Positions 15,991-25,597 are shown, counted from the stretch's first letter. The stretch is DNA of 55,931 bases from Candidatus Lachnoclostridium stercoravium (GCA_019118365.1 DWZA01000065.1:1-55931), one strand, 5' to 3'. Translations and numbers: made by a program. The notes: generated by a model not told the origin, from the sequence alone.

Positions 15991-17018
15991 GAAAAACAAC
16001 GCTGTGGGCGGTTTTGCTGGCCAGCGCCGTTTTGACGGCCTGCAGCCAGAAAGTAGCGAATCCTGGCGTGGCAGTCCAGGAAAAAGAGGACGAGGGGCTG
16101 ACAGTGGGAGTCTGTATTTACGACTATCAGGATGAATTTATGGAGCTGTACAGAAAAGAGCTGAGAAAATACCTGGAGGAGGAGTACGGGATCCTGGCGG
16201 AAATCATGGACGGCCAGGGAAATGAAGAGATCCAGACAGATAAGCTGGAAAAATTCCTGGAAAAAAAGCCGGACGCGGTGATCTTAAATCCGGTAAACGC
16301 GCAAAGAACTTCGGCGATGGTAGATATGTGCTGGAAGCAGGGCGTTCCGGTAACAGTCATTAACCGGGAACCGCCGGAAGAAGAGATAGAACGGTGGGAA
16401 GAGGACGGCATTATGGCCTGTTATATCGGCGCGGATCGGGAGCAGGCAGGAATCTGCCAGGGAGAGATCATCCTGGATACAAAAGATCGCGGAGACAGAA
16501 ATGAGGACGGCGTGATCTCCTGCGTTATGATCACAGGGGACGACGACAATCCGGATTTCTGGAGCCGGAGAGAATCTGCCAGAAGGACCCTGGAAGAGGC
16601 GGGATTTTCCGTGGATATCCTCTTTGAGGAGTCCGGAGACGGGGAAATGCTAAAGGCAGAACGTCTTGCAGCAGAGGCTCTCACTATATACGGAGAACAG
16701 GTGGAAGTGATCTTCTGCGGAAACGATGAAATGGCCCTGGGCGCGGAAAAAGCGATCCGTCAGGCCGGACGGACAGTTGGAGAGGACGTATATCTCGTGG
16801 GCGTAGACGCGCTGCGGGAAGCTGTCGCCCTTGTAGAAGAAGGCAGGATGACAGGCACGGTGTTTAACGATTATAAGACCCAGGCCCGCATGGCGGCGGA
16901 CGCCGCCGTAGCCATGGCCGGGGGAGAAGAACAGGAGCCGGCGCAGAGAGTCGGCTATATCAAGATCGTCCAGCCGGGCGCGCTGCCAGGTCAGTTATCC
17001 TCAAACCCGCGGGAGTGA
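15987..17018 (+). CDS. substrate-binding lipoprotein (sugar-binding periplasmic-type fold)
   Basis: A 343-residue lipoprotein of the periplasmic binding protein-like I (galactose/ribose-binding) superfamily. A signal peptide ends with lipobox LTAC (Cys about residue 19). The mature part shows LTVGVCIYDYQDEFMELYRKEL, DAVILNPVNAQRTSAMVDMCWKQGVPVTVINREPP, VEVIFCGNDEMALGAEKAI and VGVDALREAVALVEEGRMTGTVFND, a pattern close to galactose-binding proteins. It has no ABC permease or ATPase neighbours and is coupled (ATGA overlap) to cobD, so it is the last gene of the cobalamin operon. It may sense or capture a sugar, or a cobamide precursor; the ligand is unknown. Its 3' end overlaps the convergent yihY-like gene by 28 bp. 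Confidence 0.85.
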   Translation: MRKTTLWAVLLASAVLTACSQKVANPGVAVQEKEDEGLTVGVCIYDYQDEFMELYRKELRKYLEEEYGILAEIMDGQGNEEIQTDKLEKFLEKKPDAVILNPVNAQRTSAMVDMCWKQGVPVTVINREPPEEEIERWEEDGIMACYIGADREQAGICQGEIILDTKDRGDRNEDGVISCVMITGDDDNPDFWSRRESARRTLEEAGFSVDILFEESGDGEMLKAERLAAEALTIYGEQVEVIFCGNDEMALGAEKAIRQAGRTVGEDVYLVGVDALREAVALVEEGRMTGTVFNDYKTQARMAADAAVAMAGGEEQEPAQRVGYIKIVQPGALPGQLSSNPRE

Positions 17019-17848
17019 AAGGAAAGTTCCTTGTAGCTTACATAGAAGTAGTTGATCTCAGCCCCCAGAAACAGGATGCAGATACAGAAATACAGCCACA
17101 GCATAAGGAGGACAATGGCGGTAAGGCTCCCGTAAGCGTAGGAAAAGTGGCTGAAATGGTTGAAGTAAATGGAAAAAACAAAGGAAAACAGGATCCAGCC
17201 CAGGCTGGAGAATATGGCTCCAGGCAGCTGGAGCCTTATTTTCAGTTTTTTCCTGGGAACTACCGCATAGAGGGTAGTAAAGGAGAGGATCAGCAGAGCC
17301 ACTGCAAGGATCGCTCTTATATTCAGGATGTGCCGGGTAAAGGTGGAAATGACCGGCACCGTATTTTCAAGAAAATTCTGTATGGCAGAGCCAAATACCA
17401 AAAGGATCAGGGACATGATGCAGATGATCAGAAATACGATCGTATATCCGGTACAGATCAGCCGCGACACTACGTATCCCCGCTTTTCACGGGGACTCCA
17501 GATGCGGTTTAACCCCCGCTCCATGCTGAGCATTCCCTTTGATGCGGACCAGAGGGCGGCCAGGATCGTCACCCACAGGATAACGCCAGGGGAACGGATA
17601 TACAGATCAGAGATGGCTCCTTCCACCAGAGGGCGGGCCTTGCTCACATTGGGGATCACGGCGGTGATCACAGCCAGGAGCATATCCGGAGAAAGATGAG
17701 GGATGAACTGAAGAAGAGTCATCAGTACCATGACAAACGGAAAAAACGACAGCAGGATAAAAAAAGAGGCCTGCGCCGCGTACACCGTCATCTCATCTTT
17801 GATAAATTTGTCAGAAACCCGTTTGCAGAAAATGATAAAAGGTACCAT
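16991..17848 (-). CDS. YihY/BrkB family membrane protein
   Basis: A 285-residue polytopic membrane protein of the YihY/virulence factor BrkB family; its function is not established (often misnamed ribonuclease BN). Family text: VYAAQASFFILLSFFPFVMVLMTLLQFIP near the N-terminus, LWSASKGMLSMERGLNRIW, LYAVVPRKKLKIRLQLPGAI, and FSYAYGSLTAIVLLMLWLYFCICILFLGAEINYFY. About six membrane segments. The ATG at 17848 is chosen for its GGAAGG site; the ATG at 17944 has none. Its 3' end overlaps the lipoprotein gene on the other strand by 28 bp. Confidence 0.88.
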   Translation of the reverse strand: MVPFIIFCKRVSDKFIKDEMTVYAAQASFFILLSFFPFVMVLMTLLQFIPHLSPDMLLAVITAVIPNVSKARPLVEGAISDLYIRSPGVILWVTILAALWSASKGMLSMERGLNRIWSPREKRGYVVSRLICTGYTIVFLIICIMSLILLVFGSAIQNFLENTVPVISTFTRHILNIRAILAVALLILSFTTLYAVVPRKKLKIRLQLPGAIFSSLGWILFSFVFSIYFNHFSHFSYAYGSLTAIVLLMLWLYFCICILFLGAEINYFYVSYKELSFHSRGFEDN

Positions 17849-17956
17849 AAGATCATCCTTCCATACCTGATGTAAAACCGCTCCAGCGAAAATGTATATT
17901 ATAAGTATATCATAAAACACAGATATATTTGCCAACAGGATCAAAATTTTATGAAA

Positions 17957-18382
17957 TTATAGTATGATCCGATCAAAACCATTCCGGAAAGATTCGTTAG
18001 AAAGAAGCGTTTTTACGATGGATTTTGAAAGTTTGGAAGTCATAGTAATGACATCAGGACATTCAGCTTTTTTGATTTTAATGCATGTATAATATATATT
18101 GAGCTTTCTGGAAAAATGGAAAAGAGCATGAAAAAGCTGTTTCCTGTTTCCTATCAGATCATTCTTATAAATAGACTCACGCCGTATGAGGGGGCCTGTA
18201 TGGACGGCATGGCGGGGATATCCAAGATTTTGCAGCTGGACTTCAAAACGGGATATATCTTCAGAAATATCGATTTTTTGGTTATGTAAAACCATTGACA
18301 CCAGATAGTATGGCGAGTATATTTCATAAGGACCAAAATCGCCAGACTCATCGATGAAAACGCTGAGAATTTTTTGAGACAT
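17957..18382 (-). pseudogene. DUF3800 domain protein, C-terminally truncated
   Basis: A 141-codon frame that starts like a DUF3800 protein (KILSVFIDESGDFGPYEIYSPYYLVSMVLH; the FIDESG motif is the family hallmark) with an AAAGGA site before the ATG. DUF3800 proteins are usually well over 200 residues, with further acidic motifs after a segment like FDRIIL. Here the frame stops right after RIIL and nothing similar follows, so the second half is deleted. DUF3800 genes are common in mobile and defence-type islands; function unknown. The AT-rich codon use differs from the flanking operons, which suggests an acquired remnant. A short functional form cannot be excluded. Confidence 0.7.
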
Positions 18383-18700
18383 ACCGATTCCTTTCGATTG
18401 TAATGATAGGGGTGATTATAGAAGATTTAAAAGATTTGGATAAAAAAATGAAGGCCTTTATCAGATAATAAGAATAATGAAAAATGGCGGGGGATTCCCC
18501 CGCCGCTCGGTGGACCAGGGTCTTTCGACCAGCCCAATCAATGGCTGCCATTGATATTGTACGTTAATATTAAACGAAAAGGGCAAGATTGTCAAAGGTT
18601 TTTTCATAAATACTTTGTAAAATATAACGATTCATGGTAACATTTGAAGAGACGCCACGCAGGCAAAACAAGAGTCTATTATGAAATGAGGGAACCGAAA
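18383..18700. other. gene-free stretch with clustered hairpins
   Basis: No gene seen. It holds a perfect GGCGGGGG/CCCCCGCC hairpin (18486-18504), a GGGTC-TTTC-GACC hairpin, and a dyad ATCAATGGC-T-GCCATTGAT (18537-18555). The rest is AT-rich and may hold the exporter promoter, but I cannot assign boxes with confidence. Confidence 0.6.
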
Positions 18701-20440
18701 GTGAAGAATTTACTGAAATATCTGAGGGAATACAGGCTGGAAAGCTTTTTAGGCCCTCTTTTTAAAATGCTTGAAGCGACGTTTGAGCTGTTCATCCCAC
18801 TGGTGGTGGCAAAGATCATCGACGTGGGGATCCAGAACCGGGACGGGCTTTATATCGTGAAAATGGGAAGCGTCCTGATCCTTTTAGGCGTCGTAGGCCT
18901 GGCCGCCTCTTTGACGGCCCAGTATTTCAGCGCAAAGGCGGCGGTGGGATTTTCCACAGCGTTAAGGAACGATCTGTTTGCCCATATTAACCGCCTCTCT
19001 TATTCGGAGCTGGACAGGATCGGCACGTCCACGTTGATCACCAGGATGACCAGCGATATCAATCAGGTGCAGACAGGGCTGAACCTGTTCCTGCGATTAT
19101 TCCTGCGCTCTCCGTTTATCGTCTTTGGCGCGATGATCATGGCTTTTACTGTAGATGTAAAATCAGCTATGACCTTTGTAGTAGTGATACCTGCTCTTTC
19201 TGTAGTGGTATTCGGGATCATGCTTGTGAGCATGCCGCTTTATAAGAAAGTCCAGAGGCAGCTGGACAAAGTGCTCCTTACTACGAAGGAAAACCTGGAA
19301 GGGGTCCGCGTTATCCGGGCGTTTAACCGGCAGGAAGATGAGATCAGCCGTTTCCAGGAGGAAAACGACAGCCTTGTAAAGGTCCAGGTCTTTGTAGGCA
19401 AGATCTCGGCGCTTATGAATCCCCTTACTTACGTGATCATCAACGGCGGGATCCTGGTCCTGATCTGGATCGCCGGCGGACAGGTGGATAAAGGGGTGAT
19501 CACTCAGGGGGAGACAGTGGCGCTGTGGAACTATATGTCCCAGATCCTGGTGGAGCTGATCAAACTGGCAAACCTGATCATCAATATTTCCAAAGCTCTT
19601 GCATGCGCCGCCCGCGTGCAGAAGGTATTTGAGGAAAAGCCGGGGATCACAGATCCGGAAAATACGAAAAACGAAGAAGATCTGGAAGCAGCAGGCGCCT
19701 GCGCGGTGGAATTTGACAATATCCGCTTTTTCTACCAGGGATCCAGGGAGCCTGCCCTGGAAGGGATCAGCCTTCAGGTAAAGAGAGGGGAGACGATCGG
19801 CATCATAGGCGGGACCGGCTCCGGAAAATCCTCCCTGGTGAACCTGATTCCCCGCTTTTACGATGTGCGGGACGGAAGCGTTCGGGTGGATGGAAGAGAC
19901 GTCCGCAGCTATCCGTTAAAAGAACTCAGAGAGAAGATCGGCGTCGTGCCGCAAAAGGCTGTGCTTTTTGCAGGAACTCTGCGGGATAATATGAAATGGG
20001 GCAGAGAGGACGCTTCTGATGAAGAGATCTACGAGGCGTTAAGGATCGCCCAGGCAAAGGATTTTGTAGATGGAAAAGGAGAAGGGCTGGATCTTCGGAT
20101 CACTCAGGAAGGAAAGAACCTTTCCGGCGGCCAGCGCCAGAGGCTTACCATTGCCAGGGCGCTGGTGCGCAGGCCCAGGATCCTGATCATGGACGACAGC
20201 GCTTCTGCCCTGGATTTCGCAACGGACGCCAGGCTGCGGGCTGCGATCAAAGAGAGTACAAAAGATATGACAGTTTTTATTATTTCCCAGAGAGCTGCTT
20301 CTGTAAAGAACGCGGACCGCATCGTAGTGCTGGACGACGGCATGGCGGCCGGTATCGGAACCCACAGCCAGCTCTTTAAAGAGTGCGCCGTTTACCGGGA
20401 GATATGCCTCTCCCAGCTTTCAAAAGAGGAGGTGGGCTGA
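18701..20440 (+). CDS. ABC exporter half, degenerate-site subunit
   Basis: A 579-residue ABC transporter half (membrane domain about 1-310, ATPase domain from about 335). Walker A is GGTGSGKSS and the signature is NLSGGQRQR. The residue after the Walker B Asp is Asp instead of Glu (LIMDDSASALD), and the H-loop reads ISQRAAS with Gln for His. Those changes mark the non-catalytic partner in heterodimeric exporters. A GTG start at 18701 is preferred (GAGGG 8 nt before; opens as VKNLLKYLREYRLES, as in relatives); ATG 18686 is the alternative. The partner gene follows after 1 nt. Substrate unknown; lipids, peptides or drugs are possible. Confidence 0.9.
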   Translation: MKNLLKYLREYRLESFLGPLFKMLEATFELFIPLVVAKIIDVGIQNRDGLYIVKMGSVLILLGVVGLAASLTAQYFSAKAAVGFSTALRNDLFAHINRLSYSELDRIGTSTLITRMTSDINQVQTGLNLFLRLFLRSPFIVFGAMIMAFTVDVKSAMTFVVVIPALSVVVFGIMLVSMPLYKKVQRQLDKVLLTTKENLEGVRVIRAFNRQEDEISRFQEENDSLVKVQVFVGKISALMNPLTYVIINGGILVLIWIAGGQVDKGVITQGETVALWNYMSQILVELIKLANLIINISKALACAARVQKVFEEKPGITDPENTKNEEDLEAAGACAVEFDNIRFFYQGSREPALEGISLQVKRGETIGIIGGTGSGKSSLVNLIPRFYDVRDGSVRVDGRDVRSYPLKELREKIGVVPQKAVLFAGTLRDNMKWGREDASDEEIYEALRIAQAKDFVDGKGEGLDLRITQEGKNLSGGQRQRLTIARALVRRPRILIMDDSASALDFATDARLRAAIKESTKDMTVFIISQRAASVKNADRIVVLDDGMAAGIGTHSQLFKECAVYREICLSQLSKEEVG

Positions 20441-20441
20441 A

Positions 20442-22196
20442 ATGGCAAAGTTTGACGAAAAACAAAAAACAGCGATCCGGAAAATACTTGTCTATATCGG
20501 CCAGTATAAAGGCTGGGTCATCCTTTCTCTGTTTCTGGCCGTGGTCACAGTGGCTACCACTCTTTATGCGCCGGTCCTTTTAGGAAGAGGCGTCGATCTG
20601 ATCGTGGGAAAGGGAAATGTAGATTTTGCCGGGCTTTTCCAGATCTTAAAGCAGATAGCCGTTCTGATTGTCATCACGGCGGCGGCCCAGTGGCTGATGA
20701 ACCATATAAACAATAAGATCACCTACCGGGTGGTCATGGACATCAGGACAAAAGCCTTCGACCATCTGGAGGTCCTCCCTTTAAAATACGTGGATTCCCA
20801 CCGTCACGGCGATATCTTAAGCCGGGTGATCGCGGACATCGATCAGTTTTCCGAGGGGCTTCTTATGGGGTTTACCCAGCTGTTTACCGGTGTGATGACT
20901 ATTTTCGGAACGCTGATCTTCATGCTTTCTGTAAATCCTTTTATTACTGCGGTAGTAGTTATACTGACGCCGATCTCCCTGTTTGTGGCAAGCTTTATCG
21001 CCAAAAAGACATTTTCCATGTTCCAGCTTCAGTCCCAGACAAGAGGAGAGCTGACGGCTCTTGTGGACGAGGTGCTGGGAAATGAAAAGGTCGTGCAGGC
21101 CTTTGGCCGGGAAGAAGCGGCTCAGAAGCAGTTTGAAGAGATCAACGAAAGGCTTCAGAAATGCAGCCTGCGGGCGATCTTTTTCTCCTCTATCACCAAT
21201 CCGTCCACCCGTTTTGTCAATGGGCTGGTGTACGCCGGCGTGTGTATAGCGGGAGCTTTCGCAGCGATCCAGGGCATGCTCTCCGTAGGACAGCTGTCCG
21301 CATTTTTAAGCTATGCCAACCAGTATACAAAGCCGTTTAACGAGATCTCCGGCGTTGTGACAGAGCTGCAGAACGCCCTTGCTTCCGCTTCCAGAGTATT
21401 CGAGCTGATCGACGAGGAACCGATCACGCCGGATGCTCCGGACGCGAGGAAGCTTGCGGATGCAGAGGGAAAGGTAGAACTTGCTCATGTGCATTTTTCC
21501 TATGATCCGCAGGTAAGACTGATCGAAGACCTGAACCTTTCGGTACATCCGGGCCAGAGAGTCGCTATCGTAGGCCCTACCGGCTGCGGAAAGAGCACGG
21601 TGATCAACCTGCTCATGCGGTTTTACGACGTGGATAAGGGAAGTATATCTGTAGACGGAACGGACATCCGCAATATAACGAGAAAGAGCCTCAGGACCAG
21701 CTACGGTATGGTCCTTCAGGAAACATGGCTGAGATCCGGCACGATCCGGGAAAATATCGCCTACGGCAGGCCGGATGCCACGGAAGAAGAGATCACCCAG
21801 GCGGCGAAACAGGCCCATGCCCACAGCTTTATCAAACGTATGCCGCAGGGGTATGACACGGTGATCTCAGAAGACGGAGGAAGCCTTTCCCAGGGGCAGA
21901 AGCAGCTGCTTTGCATCGCCAGAGTCATGCTCTGCCTGCCGCCTATGCTGATCCTGGACGAAGCTACGTCGTCCATCGACACCATGACCGAGATCCGGAT
22001 CCAGAAAGCCTTTGCAAAGATGATGGAAGGCCGCACCAGCTTTATCGTAGCCCACCGTCTGTCCACCATAAAAGAATCCGATGTGATCCTTGTTATGAGA
22101 GACGGAAAGATCATCGAGCAGGGCAGCCACGAAGAATTGCTGGAAAAGAAGGGATTCTACGCCGAATTATATAACAGCCAGTTCGCGGCGGTGTGA
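20442..22196 (+). CDS. ABC exporter half, catalytic subunit
   Basis: A 584-residue ABC transporter half with an N-terminal six-helix membrane domain and a C-terminal ATPase: Walker A GPTGCGKST, signature SLSQGQKQ, Walker B LILDEATSSID with catalytic Glu, and H-loop VAHRLST. All canonical residues are present, which complements the degenerate neighbour encoded just upstream; together they form a heterodimeric exporter. The ribosome site (GAGGTGGG) lies within the end of the upstream gene. Terminator-like hairpins follow the stop. Confidence 0.92.
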   Translation: MAKFDEKQKTAIRKILVYIGQYKGWVILSLFLAVVTVATTLYAPVLLGRGVDLIVGKGNVDFAGLFQILKQIAVLIVITAAAQWLMNHINNKITYRVVMDIRTKAFDHLEVLPLKYVDSHRHGDILSRVIADIDQFSEGLLMGFTQLFTGVMTIFGTLIFMLSVNPFITAVVVILTPISLFVASFIAKKTFSMFQLQSQTRGELTALVDEVLGNEKVVQAFGREEAAQKQFEEINERLQKCSLRAIFFSSITNPSTRFVNGLVYAGVCIAGAFAAIQGMLSVGQLSAFLSYANQYTKPFNEISGVVTELQNALASASRVFELIDEEPITPDAPDARKLADAEGKVELAHVHFSYDPQVRLIEDLNLSVHPGQRVAIVGPTGCGKSTVINLLMRFYDVDKGSISVDGTDIRNITRKSLRTSYGMVLQETWLRSGTIRENIAYGRPDATEEEITQAAKQAHAHSFIKRMPQGYDTVISEDGGSLSQGQKQLLCIARVMLCLPPMLILDEATSSIDTMTEIRIQKAFAKMMEGRTSFIVAHRLSTIKESDVILVMRDGKIIEQGSHEELLEKKGFYAELYNSQFAAV

Positions 22197-22271
22197 GAAG
22201 ACACGGGGGTATCGCAAATCATCAAATTTAGATGAGTGAGCGATGTCCTCGCTCTGTTTAGATCAACTAAT

Positions 22272-22306
22272 GGGGCAACAGCCCCCTACTTCGTAAGAAG
22301 TTTTTA
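22272..22306 (+). terminator. terminator of the ABC exporter operon
   Basis: Two small hairpins in a row, GGGGC-AACA-GCCCC (22272-22285) and ACTTC-GTAA-GAAGT (22288-22301), the second followed directly by TTTT. It acts on the plus strand. Confidence 0.6.
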
Positions 22307-22346
22307 CATTTTACAGCAATCCAAAGAAACGTCAGATCAAAGAAAA

Positions 22347-22391
22347 ATCCGCCCCGTTTCCAGGACACGATCTGTCCCGGACGGAGCGGAT
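22347..22391 (-). terminator. terminator of the copper operon
   Basis: On the minus strand, ATCCGC plus a further paired segment closes around CCGGGACA-GATCG-TGTCCTGG and is followed by a T run (22347-22342). It is a strong intrinsic terminator just after csoR. Confidence 0.75.
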
Positions 22392-22396
22392 AAATA

Positions 22397-22666
22397 TCAG
22401 GTCTGATCCAGCATCTTTTCCAGAAGCTGCAGCGCTTCCTCCAGCTTCGGATTGGGTTCATCCGTATGCAGTCCTTCCCGGACGCAGCTTCGGATGTGGG
22501 CGTGGAGGATCTCCTTATTTGCCTTTTTAAGGATGGCTTCCGTAGCCAGAAGCTGGTTGGAGATATCCACGCAGTAGCGGTCCTCTTCGATCATACGCAG
22601 CACGCCGTCTAACTGGCCGCGGGCGATCTTGATGGAGCGGGTGATGCGGGCTTTATCAGCCTTCAT
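22397..22666 (-). CDS. csoR: CsoR-type copper-sensing repressor
   Basis: An 89-residue all-helical metal sensor of the CsoR/RcnR (DUF156) family. It starts [41 protein letters not shown] and contains [10 protein letters not shown]. The Cys-x(n)-His-x3-Cys copper set is visible: Cys in RYCVDI, then His and Cys in HAHIRSC. Its ATG overlaps the copA stop by 11 nt, so it is translated after the pump gene from the same message. With copper absent, such proteins bind GC-rich dyads in their operon promoter, matching the site at 25426-25452. Confidence 0.92.
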   Translation of the reverse strand: MKADKARITRSIKIARGQLDGVLRMIEEDRYCVDISNQLLATEAILKKANKEILHAHIRSCVREGLHTDEPNPKLEEALQLLEKMLDQT

Positions 22667-22877
22667 AGGTTTTGATCCCTGTTACTTCGTAACCGGCATT
22701 CGTAACAGCAGCTTTTAAGGTATCGTCGCTTACAGATTCCGGTACGGAAAGTACGGCGTTTTTCTCTTCCAGACTGACGGTAACGTCGGAAGCGCCGGGA
22801 ACCGCTTTCAGCGCGTCCGCAACGTGTTTTACGCAGTGCTGGCACATCATGCCTTCGATTGATAATTCTTTTTTCAT
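22656..22877 (-). CDS. possible internal-start CopZ-like copper chaperone (in frame within copA)
   Basis: A 73-residue product from an ATG inside copA, in the same frame. The ATG is preceded by GGAGG at 7-nt spacing and starts exactly at the domain boundary: [19 protein letters not shown], a complete HMA fold with the Cu-binding MxCxxC. The length equals that of free CopZ proteins. This would allow one gene to yield both pump and soluble chaperone. Inferred from sequence only; the ribosome site could also be a relic of a formerly separate gene joined by loss of a stop. Confidence 0.5.
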   Translation of the reverse strand: MKKELSIEGMMCQHCVKHVADALKAVPGASDVTVSLEEKNAVLSVPESVSDDTLKAAVTNAGYEVTGIKTYEG

Positions 22878-25322
22878 GGTAATTCCTCCATTCTGATTGT
22901 TTTGTTCTGTCTGACCTGTGGTCTTTTCTGCCTGTTCAGATGGGGCGCAGGGGCAGGAGCCTTCTGCCTCGCCTGACGCCGCCGGGCAGCTGGTTTCTGC
23001 GTGAACGCCAAAACCAGCAGAAGCGGCTTCTGTATTTCGCGCCGCTGATCCGTGCTTTGGCTTAAAGAATCTTAAGCGCAGGGCGTTGGATACGACGAAG
23101 ACTGAGCTGAAGCTCATGGCCAGCGCGGCCACCATCGGGTTCATCTTTAAATGAAAGGCCGTATAATAACAACCTGCGGCAATGGGAATGCCGATGACGT
23201 TGTAGAAAAAGGCCCAGAACAGGTTCTCTTTAATATTGCGGATCGTCGCTTTGCTCAGCTCGATGGCTCCGGCTACGTCCAGCAGATCGTTTTTCATCAG
23301 GACGATATCGGCGGATTCCATAGCTACGTCGGTTCCTGCGCCGATGGCGATACCTACGTCAGCGCGGGCAAGGGCGGGGGCGTCGTTGATCCCGTCGCCT
23401 ACCATGGCGACTTTTCTGCCGGATTCCTGGATCTTGCGGATCTCCATTTCCTTGTCCTGAGGCAGGACTTCCGCGATGACCCGGTCCACGCCTACCTGTT
23501 TGCGGATGGCTTCCGCAGTCTTTTTGTGGTCGCCGGTGAGCATGACGACTTCTATTCCCATATGTTTTAATTCTTCGATCGCTTCTTTGCTGGTAGGCTT
23601 TACTACGTCGGCCACCGCGATCATACCGGCCAGTTTACCGCCTTCTGTGAAGAAAAGGGGAGTTTTTCCGTCGGAAGCCATATCGTCCTGGAGCTGATCC
23701 ATAGAAGTATCCCGGATGGAAAACGCTTCCATCATGCGGTGATTTCCAGCCAGATATTCTCTGCCGTTTATGGTCCCGCGGATACCCTGACCAGGGATCT
23801 GTTCAAAATTTTCAACAGGCAGGAAGGAAACCTGTTTCTTTTCCGCTTCTTCTACGATGGCGAGAGCAAGAGGGTGCTCGGAAAGCTTCTCCAGGGAAGC
23901 GGCCATCTGAAGCAGCTGGCTGTCAGAAAAACCGTTGCGGGAGATCAGATCGGTAACGACCGGCCTGCCCTGGGTGATGGTCCCTGTTTTATCCATGACT
24001 ACTGTCTGTACAGAATGGGCGGTTTCCAGAGCTTCTGCAGATTTGATCAGGATGCCGTTTGTCGCTCCCCGTCCGGTCCCCACCATGATAGCAGTAGGGG
24101 TTGCGAGGCCGAGGGCGCAGGGGCAGGATACCACCAGTACAGAAACCGCGATAGTCAGGGCAAATTCAAAACTTGCTCCGCAGATCATCCATACAATAGC
24201 GGAGATAATGGCGATGGTGATCACGATGGGGACGAAAACGCCGGCCACCTTATCGGCCAGCTTGGCGATAGGAGCTTTGGAGCTGGTAGCGTCGTCCACC
24301 AGGCGGATGATCTGGGCCAGGGCCGTCTCGTCGCCCACCTTAGTAGCCTCCATATGGAAATAGCCGCTTTTATTGATGGTGGCGCCGATAACTTTATCGC
24401 CCTGTTTTTTGTCCACCGGGATAGATTCTCCTGTGATGGCGGATTCGTCTACAGAGGCTGTTCCGTCCAGCAAAATGCCGTCCACCGGGATGGATTCCCC
24501 GGCTTTGACGATCAGTACGTCGCCTTTTTCCACTTCTTCCGCAGGAATGACAGTTTCTGCGCCGTTTCGGACCACAGTGGCAGTCTTGGGAGCCAGATTC
24601 AAAAGCTTATTGATGGCGTCGGAAGTCCTGCCTTTGGCGCGGGCCTCGAAGAATTTGCCCAGAGTGATCAGAGTCAGGATCGTACCGGCCCCTTCAAAAT
24701 ACAGATCGTGGGTAAATTGAGCGACCATATCCAGATCTCCGTGGCCGAAGCCGAAAGCGATCTTATAAAGAGCGTATACGCCGTATACCAGAGAGGCGCC
24801 GGATCCCAGAGCGATCAGGGAGTCCATGTTGGGCGCTCCGTGGAACAGCGTCTTAAAACCGTTGCGATAGTACTTGGAGTTGATGATAACTACCGGCAGC
24901 AGGAGCAGAAAAAGGGTCATAGCATAGATCATGGAATTTTCTGTTCCAAGGAAAAAGCCGGGAAGGGGCCAGCCCATCATATGGCCCATGGAAATATAAA
25001 AAAGCGGGACTGTAAAGACAAAAGACCAGATCACCCGGCGCTTCATGGCTTCATATTCTTTTTTTGCTTCATTTACCGGAGACGGAGTCCTGGCGGAAGA
25101 GCTGTCCTTCCTGCCCTGAAGCGAGGCTCCGTAACCTGCCTTTACCACCGCATCTATGATCTGGCTGCTGCTTAACACCTTGTCGTCATAGTCTACGGCC
25201 ATAGTATTTTTTAAAAGATTGACAGAAACCTCCTTCATTCCGGGAAGGGCGGCTACGCTCTTCTCTACGCGGGAAGAGCAAGCCGCACAGGACATCCCTG
25301 TCACGTTATATCGTTCCTGCAT
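22656..25322 (-). CDS. copA: copper-exporting P1B-type ATPase with fused C-terminal chaperone domain
   Basis: CopA, 888 residues. It has an N-terminal heavy-metal-associated domain (GMSCAAC near residue 9), eight predicted membrane helices, the transport motif SCPCALG, the phosphorylation motif DKTGT, the EHPLA nucleotide-site motif and GDGINDAP. The pump core ends at about residue 756. Then comes a low-complexity linker of about 60 residues containing several Cys, and a second HMA domain ([23 protein letters not shown]) at residues 816-888, resembling free CopZ chaperones. Directly before that domain is an internal GGAGG and ATG (22877). Start at 25322 has AAGGAGG. Known role: ATP-driven export of Cu(I). 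Confidence 0.93.
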   Translation of the reverse strand: MQERYNVTGMSCAACSSRVEKSVAALPGMKEVSVNLLKNTMAVDYDDKVLSSSQIIDAVVKAGYGASLQGRKDSSSARTPSPVNEAKKEYEAMKRRVIWSFVFTVPLFYISMGHMMGWPLPGFFLGTENSMIYAMTLFLLLLPVVIINSKYYRNGFKTLFHGAPNMDSLIALGSGASLVYGVYALYKIAFGFGHGDLDMVAQFTHDLYFEGAGTILTLITLGKFFEARAKGRTSDAINKLLNLAPKTATVVRNGAETVIPAEEVEKGDVLIVKAGESIPVDGILLDGTASVDESAITGESIPVDKKQGDKVIGATINKSGYFHMEATKVGDETALAQIIRLVDDATSSKAPIAKLADKVAGVFVPIVITIAIISAIVWMICGASFEFALTIAVSVLVVSCPCALGLATPTAIMVGTGRGATNGILIKSAEALETAHSVQTVVMDKTGTITQGRPVVTDLISRNGFSDSQLLQMAASLEKLSEHPLALAIVEEAEKKQVSFLPVENFEQIPGQGIRGTINGREYLAGNHRMMEAFSIRDTSMDQLQDDMASDGKTPLFFTEGGKLAGMIAVADVVKPTSKEAIEELKHMGIEVVMLTGDHKKTAEAIRKQVGVDRVIAEVLPQDKEMEIRKIQESGRKVAMVGDGINDAPALARADVGIAIGAGTDVAMESADIVLMKNDLLDVAGAIELSKATIRNIKENLFWAFFYNVIGIPIAAGCYYTAFHLKMNPMVAALAMSFSSVFVVSNALRLRFFKPKHGSAARNTEAASAGFGVHAETSCPAASGEAEGSCPCAPSEQAEKTTGQTEQNNQNGGITMKKELSIEGMMCQHCVKHVADALKAVPGASDVTVSLEEKNAVLSVPESVSDDTLKAAVTNAGYEVTGIKTYEG

Positions 25323-25425
25323 GATGAATTCCTCCTTTTATTGCGGCGCAGGCAGCAGCTGTAAATAGCTGACGCCTGCGTACAGTATGTATTTGTAACT
25401 GTTCAGCCACGTATCTTAAAATCTA

Positions 25426-25452
25426 GACACCCTATACGGGGTGGGGGGTGTC
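25426..25452 (-). promoter_or_regulatory. CsoR operator
   Basis: GC-rich dyad: outer arms GACACCC (25426-25432) and GGGTGTC (25446-25452), with ACCC-TATAC-GGGGT inside. It resembles known CsoR sites, which have C-run and G-run arms around a short centre. It lies just downstream of the -10 box of the copA promoter, where binding would block transcription. Confidence 0.75.
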
Positions 25453-25463
25453 TTATGCCTTTA

Positions 25464-25491
25464 AGTATATAGGAAAAAAATATTTTTTCAA
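25464..25491 (-). promoter_or_regulatory. copA promoter
   Basis: On the minus strand: TTGAAA (25491-25486), 16 nt, TATACT (25469-25464). The CsoR dyad follows at once. The region 25323-25646 between copA and the Panacea gene holds this promoter, the operator and the Panacea promoter, and no gene. Confidence 0.7.
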
Positions 25492-25569
25492 GCCTTATTC
25501 TGAAAAATATTTTTCCAGAACTGGGAATATTTTTCATTAAAGATAATAAAAATTTTATTCATTAACGAT

Positions 25570-25597
25570 ATGAAAACGGAAAAAACAATGTTATAAT
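25570..25597 (+). promoter_or_regulatory. promoter of the Panacea cassette
   Basis: ATGAAA (25570-25575), 16 nt, TATAAT (25592-25597), about 50 nt before the first gene. The -35 is weak. Confidence 0.5.

Noticed and set aside
23739..25175. Long open frame of 478 codons on the plus strand opposite copA
   Set aside because: It lies entirely within copA on the other strand, has no ribosome site, and its translation looks like the reverse image of a high-GC coding gene.
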